Shown in pieces: positions 52,804-61,576 of a DNA stretch of 62,856 nt. Both the position numbers and the translations under genes were made by a program. Numbering within the stretch: position 1 is the stretch's first letter; each line of letters opens with the position of its first letter. Where the stretch lies: positions 1-62,856 of the forward strand of contig CAIRXZ010000336.1 of assembly GCA_903882645.1 (NCBI GenBank), written 5' to 3'. A model generated the notes under the pieces. It made no database searches and was not told the DNA's origin. It was given only the letters and a program-made list of their open reading frames with translations. Origin of the DNA: an uncultured Acidobacteriia bacterium (lineage in GTDB: Bacteria > Acidobacteriota > Terriglobia > Bryobacterales > Bryobacteraceae).

Positions 52804-55191
52804 TCACCCAACACCCGGCCGGAACACCAGCGCCCCTACCGCCCCGCCCCGTTTCTCCTTCACCAACTCCCGGTAGCTTTCCACCAGCCTGCGGGTAATG
52901 GCCGCCATGTCCCAGTTCGCTTCCACTTCGGCGCGCGCGCGGGTCGCCATTTCGGCTCCTTGCTCGGGGTTCTCGAAGAGCGCCAGCACGCGGGCGGCGA
53001 ACTCCGCCGGGCTGTCCGCCAGGAGACAGAATTCGCCGTCGCGGCTCGCCAGCCCTTCGGCGCCGATGAAGGTCGAGACCGCCGGAATGCCGGCCGCGAA
53101 AGCCTCCAGCAGCTTGACCCGCACGCCCGACCCGCTGAGGATCGGGCACACGAACACGGCATAGCGGGCCAGCGGATCGCGGGCGTCTTCCACCTGCCCC
53201 AGCAAATCGACGTGCGCCGCCAGGCCGGCGAGGCCGTGAGCCGGCGGCGGGTCCGAGCCGGCGATCGCCAGCCGCGCGTCCGGCCTCTTCGCCAGGATCG
53301 ACGGCATCGCCTGGCGGAGAAACCAGTCCAGGGCCGCGTGGTTCGGGCCGTGGCGGAAGCTGCCCAGGAACAACATGGTCAGCGGCTCGCGTCCGCGCGG
53401 GCGGAACTCGTAGCGCGCCGCATCGATGCCGGCGCGCAACCCCGCCCGCAGCTTCCCCTCGAGCTTGGGCAAAAACGAAAGAAGGAAATCGCGGTTCGCC
53501 GCGGTGCAGACCTGTACCTGGTCGAACTGGGGCAGCGTCCGCAGCTCGTAGCGCAGCGCGCGCAGGTACTCGAACCGCGCCTTCAGATCGCCGGGCGGGC
53601 GGAACGCGCCACCCAGGCCGCGGCCCACCGACTGGAAGTATACGTCGTGCTCGAACAGCGCCGAGACGATGCGCCGGTACGCGCCGCGATATTGCGCCAT
53701 GGACGTGTATTCGAGTTGCAGCACGTCGATGCGCTTCCGGTAGATCTGCCGGTGGATGAGCCAATCGAGATCGTCGCTCGCGATCTCGCGGACCGCGTGG
53801 GGAAGAAGAGATCCGGTCTCGACGGCGCCGGCGGGTGGCCGGCGGACCGTCTCGGCCGAGGCGCAGAAGCCGCGCAGTTCCTCGTTGTCCTTCGCCTGGT
53901 TGGGCCAGTCCAGCACCGCGATCGTGTGCGTCTCCACCAGCCGGGCCATCTCGCGCAGCGTCTGGTACATGAAAACCGCGCCGCCGTGTACGGGCGGGTA
54001 GATCGGGTAGGGCGAAACAAAAAGCACGCGCGGCCGCGCGGGCGCGCTTTCCATGGCCGCGAAGCGGTCGCGGAAGTAGCCCCCCAGCGGGCGCCGGAAG
54101 GCCTCGGCGTCGGTGACCAGCGCCAGGCTCCTGGCCCGCCAGCGCGCGCGCGCGGCTTGCCGCAATTGCCCGAACGCGCGCCCCAGCGCCGCGGCGTTCG
54201 TCCGCAACGGAACGTCGCCGAAGATGGCGGACAAAAAGGCGCCCGCCCAGGCGAACGAAAAATGCGAGGCCAGCCGGCGCCACTCGTGGATGTTCTTCCA
54301 GCAGAACAGCACGTGGTTCTTCCTCAGCACGGCTTCGATCTGGTCGCGGCTGAAGCGCTTCCCGATGGTGCCGCGGTGCTCGTGATGGACCACGCTGCGC
54401 GGCTGGTACAGCGTCTTCCACCCGCGTTTCCAGGCCATGTAGCCGAGGTCCGCGTCTTCCAGGTAGAAGGGTTCGTACAGCCGATCGAAGCCGCCGAGTT
54501 CCAGGAACTTGCGGCGGTCGAACGCGCAGGACCCGCCGCCCCCGAAGAAGCAAGGAAACAGGTCCTCGATCTCCGGGTCCGTCCGGTGGCGCACCCTCAA
54601 CGCGCCATCCCGCCAGCAGCCCTGCGTCAATCCGGTTTCCTCGCGCCTCTTGTTGGGGTCTCCGAAGAAGATCTGGCAGGAGACCGCGAACACCAGCGGA
54701 TCGGAGAAACCTTCGAGAAGCGGCGCCAGGAAATCGGGCTCGACCCGCATGTCGCTGTTCAGCAGGACCACGATATCGTTCGCGGCCGCGCGCACTCCCG
54801 CATTGGATCCCCCGCCGAAGCCGAGGTTCGCGGGAAGCGCGATCAGCCTGACTTGCGGGAACTCCGATCGGACAAATTCGGCGCTGCCGTCGGTCGAGCC
54901 GTTATCGACAACCACAATCTCGTTGGCGGGATTGCCGGCCAGCGCTTCCACCACCGAGGGCAGATACTTCGCCAGGAGGTCCTTGCCGTTCCAGTTGGGA
55001 ATCACCACGGAGGCGGCCGCGGGCGCCGGGCGCGCTTCGCCGTTGTCCGAACCGTCCGCCGGGCGCGGGCGTTTTCCGAATAAGCCCCACGCCAGATCCG
55101 TAATCGCCAGCGCCAGAGCCGCCGCCGCCATCAGGAACGGCGAGATCGACAGCAGCGGGAGCGCGCGCGAAAACCGCCTCAGCGGGGCCAT
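52804..55191 (-). CDS. Two-domain glycosyltransferase (GT2-GT4 fusion)
   Basis: 795 aa. After a hydrophobic N-terminal segment (about 12-36) comes a GT2 domain (about 60-330) with SVVIPNWNGKD, VDNGSTDGSAEF, NLGFGGGSNAGV, LLNSDMRV and YLEDADLGYMAWKRGW. The C-terminal half (about 395-785) is a GT4/GT-B domain with SPYPIYPPVHGGAVF and the donor site SGSGVRVKLLEAFAAGIP. The two catalytic domains would add two successive sugars. The gene starts one base after the methyltransferase stop, so they are co-translated. Confidence 0.92.
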   Translation of the reverse strand: MAPLRRFSRALPLLSISPFLMAAAALALAITDLAWGLFGKRPRPADGSDNGEARPAPAAASVVIPNWNGKDLLAKYLPSVVEALAGNPANEIVVVDNGSTDGSAEFVRSEFPQVRLIALPANLGFGGGSNAGVRAAANDIVVLLNSDMRVEPDFLAPLLEGFSDPLVFAVSCQIFFGDPNKRREETGLTQGCWRDGALRVRHRTDPEIEDLFPCFFGGGGSCAFDRRKFLELGGFDRLYEPFYLEDADLGYMAWKRGWKTLYQPRSVVHHEHRGTIGKRFSRDQIEAVLRKNHVLFCWKNIHEWRRLASHFSFAWAGAFLSAIFGDVPLRTNAAALGRAFGQLRQAARARWRARSLALVTDAEAFRRPLGGYFRDRFAAMESAPARPRVLFVSPYPIYPPVHGGAVFMYQTLREMARLVETHTIAVLDWPNQAKDNEELRGFCASAETVRRPPAGAVETGSLLPHAVREIASDDLDWLIHRQIYRKRIDVLQLEYTSMAQYRGAYRRIVSALFEHDVYFQSVGRGLGGAFRPPGDLKARFEYLRALRYELRTLPQFDQVQVCTAANRDFLLSFLPKLEGKLRAGLRAGIDAARYEFRPRGREPLTMLFLGSFRHGPNHAALDWFLRQAMPSILAKRPDARLAIAGSDPPPAHGLAGLAAHVDLLGQVEDARDPLARYAVFVCPILSGSGVRVKLLEAFAAGIPAVSTFIGAEGLASRDGEFCLLADSPAEFAARVLALFENPEQGAEMATRARAEVEANWDMAAITRRLVESYRELVKEKRGGAVGALVFRPGVG

Positions 55192-55192
55192 T

Positions 55193-56317
55193 TCAGATCG
55201 TTGGCCCCAAGTGAGCCTTCCGGCCCAGCCTGTACCAGCGCGATGCGCGGACGGCGGTGAGAGCCTCCTCCAGCCGGACGATCCTGGCGCGAGCCTCCTC
55301 GATCTCCCGGTTCAAACCGATGGCCCACGCGTTGCTCCGCTCCAGTTCTCCTTGCAGCTCCACCACGCGGGCGCGCCTCGCTTCAACCTCCCGGTTCAGA
55401 CCGGCCGCCCACTGGTTGCTCCGCTCCAGTTCCTCTTGCAGCTCCACTACGCGGGCGCGCCTCTCTTGAACCTCCCGGTTCATCGTCTCCATCAGCTTCC
55501 CGTGTTCCCGGCTGAACTCCGCCAGGTCCCGCTGGGCCTTATCGAGCCAGGCGTCCTTGGCGCCAAGCTCGCGTTCCAGCAGCGCGATGTGACGCTCCCG
55601 TTCGCGGAGCACGTTGGCCGCGCTCGGCACAAAAACGAACGTGGGGTTGCCAAGCTGGGTCCGGTGCGCGCACACCGCCACGAAGAAGTGCGCGTTGTCC
55701 GCCGCCGGCGCCCCCGCATCCACCCGCACCTCCACCGCGCTATCGGGCGCGTCCGGCTGGAACGCCACGGCCGCCACATGATTCTCCAGGAACATGGCGG
55801 CGTGCGGGAAGACCCTGGTCAGCTCGCCGCGCAGCTCTTCGAACTCGAACTCGTGTACGTGGAATGGGTTGGCGCCCGCCGGGCCGCGCGATTCCGCGTA
55901 GTAGAGCTTGTTGGGGGTGGAGACGATGAACTGGCCCGCCGGAGCGAGCACCCGCCGCGCTTCGATCAGGAACTCGCGCCAGTCTTCCAGGTGTTCGATG
56001 ACCTCGAACGCCACCACCAGGTCGAAGGCGCCGTCGGGGTGGGGCAGCGCCGCGCAGGAGGCCTGCTCGAAGAACAGGTTGGGGAGTTGGTAGTGCGCGC
56101 GGGCGAAGTCCACCGCTTCTCGAGCGCGGTCCAAGCCGGTCACCGAGCGCGCCGTCCGGGCCAGTTCCGCGGACCCGTACCCGGCGCCGCAGCCGGCGTC
56201 AAGCACCCGCTTTCCCCGAGCCAGCCGCGCCGCGAACGTGTAGCGCGCGAAGTGCTCGTTCAGCAAATCGGCGTCCACCTCGCCCGGAATCGCGCGCTCG
56301 CCCGTGAACTCAGGCAA
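55193..56317 (-). CDS. SAM methyltransferase with C-terminal coiled coil
   Basis: 374 aa from a TTG at 56317; an ATG at 56362 would add 15 residues encoded by a repeat. The N-terminal FTGERAIPGEVDADL and the SAM-binding VLDAGCGAGYGSAEL define a class I methyltransferase (about 1-210), followed by VVAFEVIEHLEDW. A long charged coiled coil fills the C-terminus (about 260-365), built from 28-residue units (LNREVEARRARVVELQ). Such proteins can cap polysaccharide chains and measure their length. The start overlaps the wzt stop region. Confidence 0.88.
   Translation of the reverse strand: MPEFTGERAIPGEVDADLLNEHFARYTFAARLARGKRVLDAGCGAGYGSAELARTARSVTGLDRAREAVDFARAHYQLPNLFFEQASCAALPHPDGAFDLVVAFEVIEHLEDWREFLIEARRVLAPAGQFIVSTPNKLYYAESRGPAGANPFHVHEFEFEELRGELTRVFPHAAMFLENHVAAVAFQPDAPDSAVEVRVDAGAPAADNAHFFVAVCAHRTQLGNPTFVFVPSAANVLRERERHIALLERELGAKDAWLDKAQRDLAEFSREHGKLMETMNREVQERRARVVELQEELERSNQWAAGLNREVEARRARVVELQGELERSNAWAIGLNREIEEARARIVRLEEALTAVRASRWYRLGRKAHLGPTI
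55265..55490 (-). repeat. 84-bp tandem repeat encoding a coiled coil
   Basis: CTCCCGGTTC recurs at 55304, 55388 and 55472, giving a period of 84 bp or 28 codons, exactly four heptads. Copies are highly similar at DNA level. Confidence 0.85.
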
Positions 56318-57620
56318 TCGGTCCCCCGGTGGGGCAGGCCTCCCGGCCCGCCATTCGCGCATTGACTTCCACGCGGCACGGCAGATGCACGTACCCGTAA
56401 ACCTGGCCTCCCGAACGCCCCATCTGCAGCGCCACCGCGTTGTCGATCCAATCGCATACCGCGTGGCTCTCCAGGGAGCCGTCGGCGACGAACGGCGAAA
56501 ACGAAAACGACGCGGGATAGAGCTCCGGCAGATCGATGTGAAAATTCACCGTGCAGACGCCGCCCGCCTCGAGGGGCTCGAGCGCGCAACCCTCGCGCGC
56601 CGTGTCGGTCCCCGAGAAATCCATGCCCAACTGGTTGCGCATCAGGAAGCCGGCGATGGGGCTCGAAATCCTCTGCCTGGCCCGCACGCTGATGCGCACC
56701 TGTATCCGCGAAAGCGGGTCGAGCAGCCGCAGCGGCTGGCCCTGTTCGTCGAAGACCCCGATGCCCAGCACCTCCGCCCGGCCGTCGCCATGGCGCCGGT
56801 CGATGTTGGGGATGGCGTCGACGATTTCGCGCCCATGCGCGGCCTCGCGCCGCTGCCTGGCCCCGGCGCCCTGGTTCAGATAGTCGGAGTCCTTCTCGTC
56901 CATGGCGCACAGGTACCTGCCCACCACGCGCTCGGGATCGCCCAGATCGGCCGCCCGCCCGTGGTCGAGCCACAGGACGCGGTCGGCGATGGCCTTCACC
57001 TCAGCCGCCGCGTGCGATACGAATAGGATGGTGACGCCGCGCGCGCGCAGTTCGTGTACCTTGCGCATACATCGCTGGCGGAAGTAGAGGTCGCCCACGG
57101 CCAGGGCCTCGTCCACAAGCAGGATTTCGGGATCGGCATGGATGGCTACGGCGAAAGCCAGCCTTACCACCATGCCGCTCGAGTAAGTCTTCACCGGGTG
57201 GTTCATGAACTCCCCGATTTCCGCGAAACTCTCGATCTGGCCGTAACGTTCTTCGATCTGCCGCGTGCTGAGCCCGAGAATCGAGCCGCTCAGGTACACA
57301 TTGTCGCGTCCGGTGAATTCCGGGCTGAAGCCCGCGCCCAGTTCGAGCAGCGCCGATACGCGCCCGTTCACCGTTACGCTCCCGCTCGAAGGTTGCAGAA
57401 TGCCGGCGACCACCTGGAGTAGCGTGCTCTTGCCCGACCCGTTCTGCCCCACGATGCAAAACGTCTCGCCCCGCTCGACCGTGAAGGTGACGTCGTCCAG
57501 GGCGCGGAAATCCCGATGCCGTCTGGCCCGGTTCAGGGACGCCAATTCGGTGAGCCGGTCGCCGGGCGAGTCGTATATCGCGTAAGTTTTGGAAACCGCA
57601 CGGAACTCGACGGAGTTCAC
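56310..57620 (-). CDS. ABC transporter ATP-binding protein, Wzt-like
   Basis: 436 aa. The ATPase domain (about 1-245) has Walker A GQNGSGKST (58-66), the signature YSSGMVVRLAFA and Walker B ILLVDE, with the SPEFTGRDNVYLSG segment typical of O-antigen exporters. The C-terminal part (about 280-425) resembles a Wzt_C carbohydrate-binding beta sandwich that recognises a chain-end modification. The last residues (AGREACPTGGPIA) are encoded by a GTGGGGC palindrome. The start is GTG without a clear ribosome binding site. No permease partner (Wzm) is adjacent. Confidence 0.92.
   Translation of the reverse strand: MNSVEFRAVSKTYAIYDSPGDRLTELASLNRARRHRDFRALDDVTFTVERGETFCIVGQNGSGKSTLLQVVAGILQPSSGSVTVNGRVSALLELGAGFSPEFTGRDNVYLSGSILGLSTRQIEERYGQIESFAEIGEFMNHPVKTYSSGMVVRLAFAVAIHADPEILLVDEALAVGDLYFRQRCMRKVHELRARGVTILFVSHAAAEVKAIADRVLWLDHGRAADLGDPERVVGRYLCAMDEKDSDYLNQGAGARQRREAAHGREIVDAIPNIDRRHGDGRAEVLGIGVFDEQGQPLRLLDPLSRIQVRISVRARQRISSPIAGFLMRNQLGMDFSGTDTAREGCALEPLEAGGVCTVNFHIDLPELYPASFSFSPFVADGSLESHAVCDWIDNAVALQMGRSGGQVYGYVHLPCRVEVNARMAGREACPTGGPIA
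56329..56352. repeat. GTGGGGC palindrome at the wzt/methyltransferase junction
   Basis: GGTGGGGCAGGCC / GGCCCGCC hairpin, read as the last residues of the Wzt-like protein and lying just before the TTG start of the methyltransferase. Confidence 0.78.
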
Positions 57621-58039
57621 AATTGAAAGAGAAACACCAGTGTAGCGGAAGTGGGAAGCGTGTGGGATGGCGCAAAAGGAGAGGGCGGCCGCCGGCTCCT
57701 CCTGTCTTTGCCATGCCTGCGAGCCTGTCAGATTGCGGCAAAAAGCCGCGGCGCCAATGCACGAAACTAACGGCGCGTCAGGACTCGCAGCCGGTCAGCC
57801 GAGGAAGCTGGAAGCCGCCCTGGCGATGGACTGGTTCTATGCACTTCCTCCTTACAAATGACTCCCCCGTTAAGGGGATCGCTTCACGCCCCCTCCGGTA
57901 GAGGGGGCCCTAGAGACGGCCTTTCATCCCGTCCCCAATCACACTATGCGCCTGAAAAGAGCGAAAGTCAATATGAGGTTACAGCCACGGCCGACGCGGC
58001 TGTTGGAAAACTCCACACCCCCCCCCCCCACGTACCGCG
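57621..58039. other. Intergenic region, no gene recognised
   Basis: Between wzt and the peptidase. It contains a short hairpin (CCCCCTCCGGTAGAGGGGG around 57890) and a 12-nt C-run at 58018-58029. Short open frames look spurious. Confidence 0.5.
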
Positions 58040-59125
58040 TTAGATACACAACAGTTCCTTGCTCGTCGGCGTCAGTATTTCGCAGCCACTCTCCGTCACC
58101 AGCACGGTGTCCTCGATGCGGATGCCGCCCCATCCCTCGATGTAGACGCCAGGTTCGATGGTGATCGCCATCCCCGCCTTGAGCCGCGTCTTGTCGCGCT
58201 TGCCGATGCGCGGGGGTTCATGGATCTCCAGGCCCAGGCCGTGGCCGGTGGAGTGAACAAACGCGCGGCCCAGGCCGTGCCCCTCGAGCGTGGCCCGGGC
58301 GGCGCGGTCCACTCGCGCCGCCGCGACTCCGGCGCGCACGGCGTCGATGGCCGCCAATTGCGCCTCGAGCACCGCCTTGTAGACACGCTTGACCTTCGCG
58401 CCCGGCGAGCCTAGGAACAACATCCGCGTCATGTCGCTGGCATAGCCCCGCTCGAACGCGCCCATATCCACCACCACCAGGCCGCCCTGCTTGAGCGGCG
58501 CGGCGGAGGGCTGCGCGTGCGGCAGCGCGGAGCGGACCCCGCCCGCCACGATGGTCTCGAACGCGGGTCTTTCCGCGCCCAACCGGCGCATGCCGTACTC
58601 CAACTCGGCGGCGAAATCCTGTTCCTTCGTGCCCGGGCCGAGCCGCGCCACGGCCCATTCGAAGGCGCGCGAATTGGTCCGCACCGAGCGGCGAATGCAC
58701 TCGGCCTCGGCGGGCGATTTCACCATCCGCAATTCCTCGATCCACCCCCCGGCAGGCTGAAGCGACGCGCGCATCGGCAGGCGGGACTTCAGCGATTCGT
58801 AAAGATCGCAGGTCATCCGCGCGGGCTCGTACCCGACGCGCTTCACTCCGAGCCTGGCAATGGCCCCGGCGACTTCGGGCGTCAGCGGGCCTTTAGCGAT
58901 CTTGATCCGGCAACCGGCGCTCTCCGAATGGGCCTGTATGGCGTAGCGCGGGTCCGTGAACAGGATCGATTTCTCCGGCGTCACCAGCAGGTTCCCGTTG
59001 CTGCCGGTGAACCCCGTGAGGTATCTCAGGTTGGGGCTGAACGCCGCCAGGAACGCGTCCAGTTTGCGCTCCGCCAGGCCCCCGGCGACGGCGCCGCGGC
59101 GGTCGTCGAACTCGCTACCGGCCAC
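58040..59125 (-). CDS. M24 family metallopeptidase (Xaa-Pro aminopeptidase-like)
   Basis: 361 aa, pita-bread fold, removing an N-terminal residue before proline. An N-terminal creatinase-like domain (about 1-130, LRYLTGFTGSNG) precedes the catalytic domain. Metal ligands are the Asp in VVDMGAF, the Asp in YASDMTRM, the His in STGHGLGLEIHE, and the Glu residues in ITIEPGVY and GIRIEDT. The GTG start overlaps the end of the lipoprotein gene by 11 bp, with GGGGGT upstream. Confidence 0.95.
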   Translation of the reverse strand: MAGSEFDDRRGAVAGGLAERKLDAFLAAFSPNLRYLTGFTGSNGNLLVTPEKSILFTDPRYAIQAHSESAGCRIKIAKGPLTPEVAGAIARLGVKRVGYEPARMTCDLYESLKSRLPMRASLQPAGGWIEELRMVKSPAEAECIRRSVRTNSRAFEWAVARLGPGTKEQDFAAELEYGMRRLGAERPAFETIVAGGVRSALPHAQPSAAPLKQGGLVVVDMGAFERGYASDMTRMLFLGSPGAKVKRVYKAVLEAQLAAIDAVRAGVAAARVDRAARATLEGHGLGRAFVHSTGHGLGLEIHEPPRIGKRDKTRLKAGMAITIEPGVYIEGWGGIRIEDTVLVTESGCEILTPTSKELLCI

Positions 59126-59660
59126 CTTGCCACCCCCTCGCCAAAGCCTGGGCCCGCTGGGCGAAGGCGTCCGCCTGGCTCATGTCGCCGCTTCGCTCCG
59201 CCTGGTCGGACTGGTTCAGAAAGAACTCGATGCGCTTCACCAGGTCCTGGTCGCTCGCGCTCAAGCTCCGCCCCCCGATCCGCGCCAGCACGGCCCTGAC
59301 CTCGCGCTTGCGGGCCTCGGCGGAATCCTTCAGCCTCTTTTGCTCCTCGGCGGACACGATCGCCTGCACGGCGGGGCGTTGCTCCGCCGGGGCGGTCTGC
59401 GCGGCTGCGGGAGGAGCCTGACGCGCGGCCGATCCGGAGGCGGCCGGCGCCGCCACGGGCCGCCCGGCGGGCGGAACAGTCGCGAGCGCGTCCGGGTTCA
59501 ACGGTTGCGGCTCGGGCAGCGCCACTTGCGTTTGTGGAGTGGAGAGCGGGGCGGGCGGCGCCGCGTTGGCCGCCGGTCTAGCGCGCGCCGCGCAGCCGGC
59601 CATCGCGAGCGCCAGCGCGCCGGCCAAAACCGCGCACCCGCATTTCGTTTCAGGAGTCAT
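59115..59660 (-). CDS. Lipoprotein with Pro/Ala-rich linker
   Basis: 181 aa. The lipobox LAMAGC places the lipidated Cys at residue 23. Residues about 25-100 are Ala/Pro-rich and probably a flexible linker; about 105-175 form two or three charged helices (SAEEQKRLKDSAEARKREV, LVKRIEFFLNQSDQAER). It starts 3 bp after the sensor kinase stop and overlaps the peptidase gene. It might be a periplasmic helper, but no function can be assigned. Confidence 0.75.
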   Translation of the reverse strand: MTPETKCGCAVLAGALALAMAGCAARARPAANAAPPAPLSTPQTQVALPEPQPLNPDALATVPPAGRPVAAPAASGSAARQAPPAAAQTAPAEQRPAVQAIVSAEEQKRLKDSAEARKREVRAVLARIGGRSLSASDQDLVKRIEFFLNQSDQAERSGDMSQADAFAQRAQALARGWQGGR

Positions 59661-59663
59661 CGG

Positions 59664-61496
59664 TTATGCCGCAAGCGGCAGGCGGATGAGGAAGGTCGTG
59701 CCTTTCCCGGGTTCGCTGGTGAAATCGATTGTACCATCCTGAAGTTGCACGATCCGGAAGGTCATGGCCAGCCCGATGCCCGACCCCTTCGGCTTGGTCG
59801 TGAAGTACAGACGGAAGATCTTCTCCCGCAATTCCGGAGGAATGCCGCCGCCCGTGTCCGAGATGCGAAGCTCCGCGGTCTCCTCGTTGGCCAGCGCCTC
59901 CAGGCGAAGCGCGCCGCCCCCGGGCATGGCCTCGATGGCGTTCACCACCACGTTCAGAATGGCCTGCTTGAGCAGGTCGCGGTCCGCCCGCGCCTCCACG
60001 CCGTCTGCGTCCCAGCGAACCTCGACTTGGATGTTGGAAGCCTCCGCCTGCGGGCGCGCGAGCTGCGCGACCTCTTCCATCAGCTCCCGCAAGTCCACAT
60101 TCGCGAATGTCAAATCCACCGGCCTGGTGAAATCGAGGAACGTCTTCACCACTTGATCCAGGCGCACGATTTCCCTTGAGATGATTTCTATCTGCTGCGC
60201 GATATCGGTATCGCCGCGGGCCATCTTGGCGCGCGCCACCTCCACGTGCAGCAGGATGGCGTTGAGCGGATTCTTCACCTCGTGCGCCACGCCGCCCGTG
60301 ATGCGGCCCATCGCCACGAGGCGGTCGGCCGTCCGGAGCTGGCTGCCGATGTTGCGCTGCGCCTCGGGATCGCGCAACCGCGCCAGAACGCCCGATCCGG
60401 AGCCCGCCGTTCCGGGCAGGCGCTCCAGCGCCTCCACGGAAAGCAGAACCGTCCTCGCGCCGGCCCCGCCTTCCCCGGCGGGCGCCAGCTTGACCCGGCG
60501 GTTGCGAACCGGACGGCTCGTGCGCGCCGTCTGCTCGACCGGCAACCCGAGGCCGGTGGACGGCGGGAAAACCTCCGCGATGGTCTGGCCCGCCAGGTAG
60601 GCGCGCTCCCGGCCCAGGAACTTCTCCACCGAACCCGAAGCGAAAATGAGCCGTCCCTCGCGGTTGAAGATGAAGACCGCGTCCTCCAGGTCCTGCAACA
60701 CGCGGTCGATGTTCCCGCGCAGATCGGAGACCTCGAACTGAGCCCCGCGCAACCGCTGGCCGAGCAGGCTCACCTTCGAGGCCATCGCGGAAAGCTCGTC
60801 GCCGGCGGGCGCGCCGGTCCCGTCCGGTTCGGGTTCCAGATCGCCGCTCGCCGCCAGATCCAGCATGCGGCCGATTTGCCCGAGCTTCCGGAAGGTCACC
60901 GCCGAAGCCAGAAACGCGATCATGGCCGCGCCGGCCAGCGCCAGCAGCGAGACGGCGGCCGCCCCCGCGAGGCTCTTCTGGATGTCTCCGAAGATCAGCG
61001 CCGGGGCGACGATCACCCGCACGTAGACCAGCGGCTGGCCTTGCGCGCCCAACGCCTGCTCGAGCTGGTAGTACCGCGCGTCGCCGGCAACCAGCAGCCT
61101 GGCCCTCCCGTACCAGCCGGCCGTGCGGACCAGCGTCTCGAAGTCCGGGTATTTGGGCGGCGCGGAGCCGGCGCGGTCCTGTTCGCTGTCCGCCAGGATC
61201 TCGTTCGCCGGGCTGACCACGGCCACCTCGACGATGGCGCGCGACGCCGCCAGAACGTTCACCAGCGCGCCGGAAAGCTCCGGATCGCGCAGAGCGTCGC
61301 GCAACGCCGCGCTCCGCCGCCGGTTCAAGGCTTCGCCCACCAGCTCGGCCGCCACGTTCTTCATCAACTGAGCGCGTTCGAGCGTCGCGTCGAATTCGAG
61401 ACGCGTGACGTTCGCGAGGTCCACCGCCGAGATGGCCCCCGCGATAAGGGTCGCCACCAGCGCCGACCCCACCGTCAGCTTGGCCTTGAGCGTCAT
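59664..61496 (-). CDS. Membrane sensor histidine kinase
   Basis: 610 aa. Two transmembrane helices (about 7-27 and 177-200) flank a periplasmic sensor domain, followed by a HAMP-like region (about 200-255), a PAS domain (about 265-375) and the kinase core. The H-box GGVAHEVKNPLN has H405; the N-box is LNVVVNAIEAM, G1 DTGGGIP, F-box FRLYFTTK and G2 GSGIGLAM. The style is NtrB/two-component. No response regulator is adjacent in the window. It lies 80 bp after qor, a gap filled by an inverted repeat. Confidence 0.95.
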   Translation of the reverse strand: MTLKAKLTVGSALVATLIAGAISAVDLANVTRLEFDATLERAQLMKNVAAELVGEALNRRRSAALRDALRDPELSGALVNVLAASRAIVEVAVVSPANEILADSEQDRAGSAPPKYPDFETLVRTAGWYGRARLLVAGDARYYQLEQALGAQGQPLVYVRVIVAPALIFGDIQKSLAGAAAVSLLALAGAAMIAFLASAVTFRKLGQIGRMLDLAASGDLEPEPDGTGAPAGDELSAMASKVSLLGQRLRGAQFEVSDLRGNIDRVLQDLEDAVFIFNREGRLIFASGSVEKFLGRERAYLAGQTIAEVFPPSTGLGLPVEQTARTSRPVRNRRVKLAPAGEGGAGARTVLLSVEALERLPGTAGSGSGVLARLRDPEAQRNIGSQLRTADRLVAMGRITGGVAHEVKNPLNAILLHVEVARAKMARGDTDIAQQIEIISREIVRLDQVVKTFLDFTRPVDLTFANVDLRELMEEVAQLARPQAEASNIQVEVRWDADGVEARADRDLLKQAILNVVVNAIEAMPGGGALRLEALANEETAELRISDTGGGIPPELREKIFRLYFTTKPKGSGIGLAMTFRIVQLQDGTIDFTSEPGKGTTFLIRLPLAA

Positions 61497-61506
61497 GGTT
61501 GAACTA

Positions 61507-61576
61507 GAAGACAGGAGTCAGAAGTCAGAATAAAGACCCGGGATTCTGACTCCTGTCTTCTGACTTCTGTCTTCTC
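61507..61576. repeat. Inverted repeat between qor and the kinase
   Basis: Left arm AGAAGACAGGAGTCAGAAG and right arm CTGACTCCTGTCTTCTGAC with tandem GAAGTCAG-type units; the arms pair over more than 20 bp. It occupies nearly the whole 80-bp gap, right after the qor stop codon, where a strong RNA hairpin would form. Confidence 0.85.

Noticed and set aside
57889-57909. Terminator after the peptidase or before wzt
   Set aside because: The hairpin is not followed by a T-run on either strand and lies 130 bp from the nearest stop codon.
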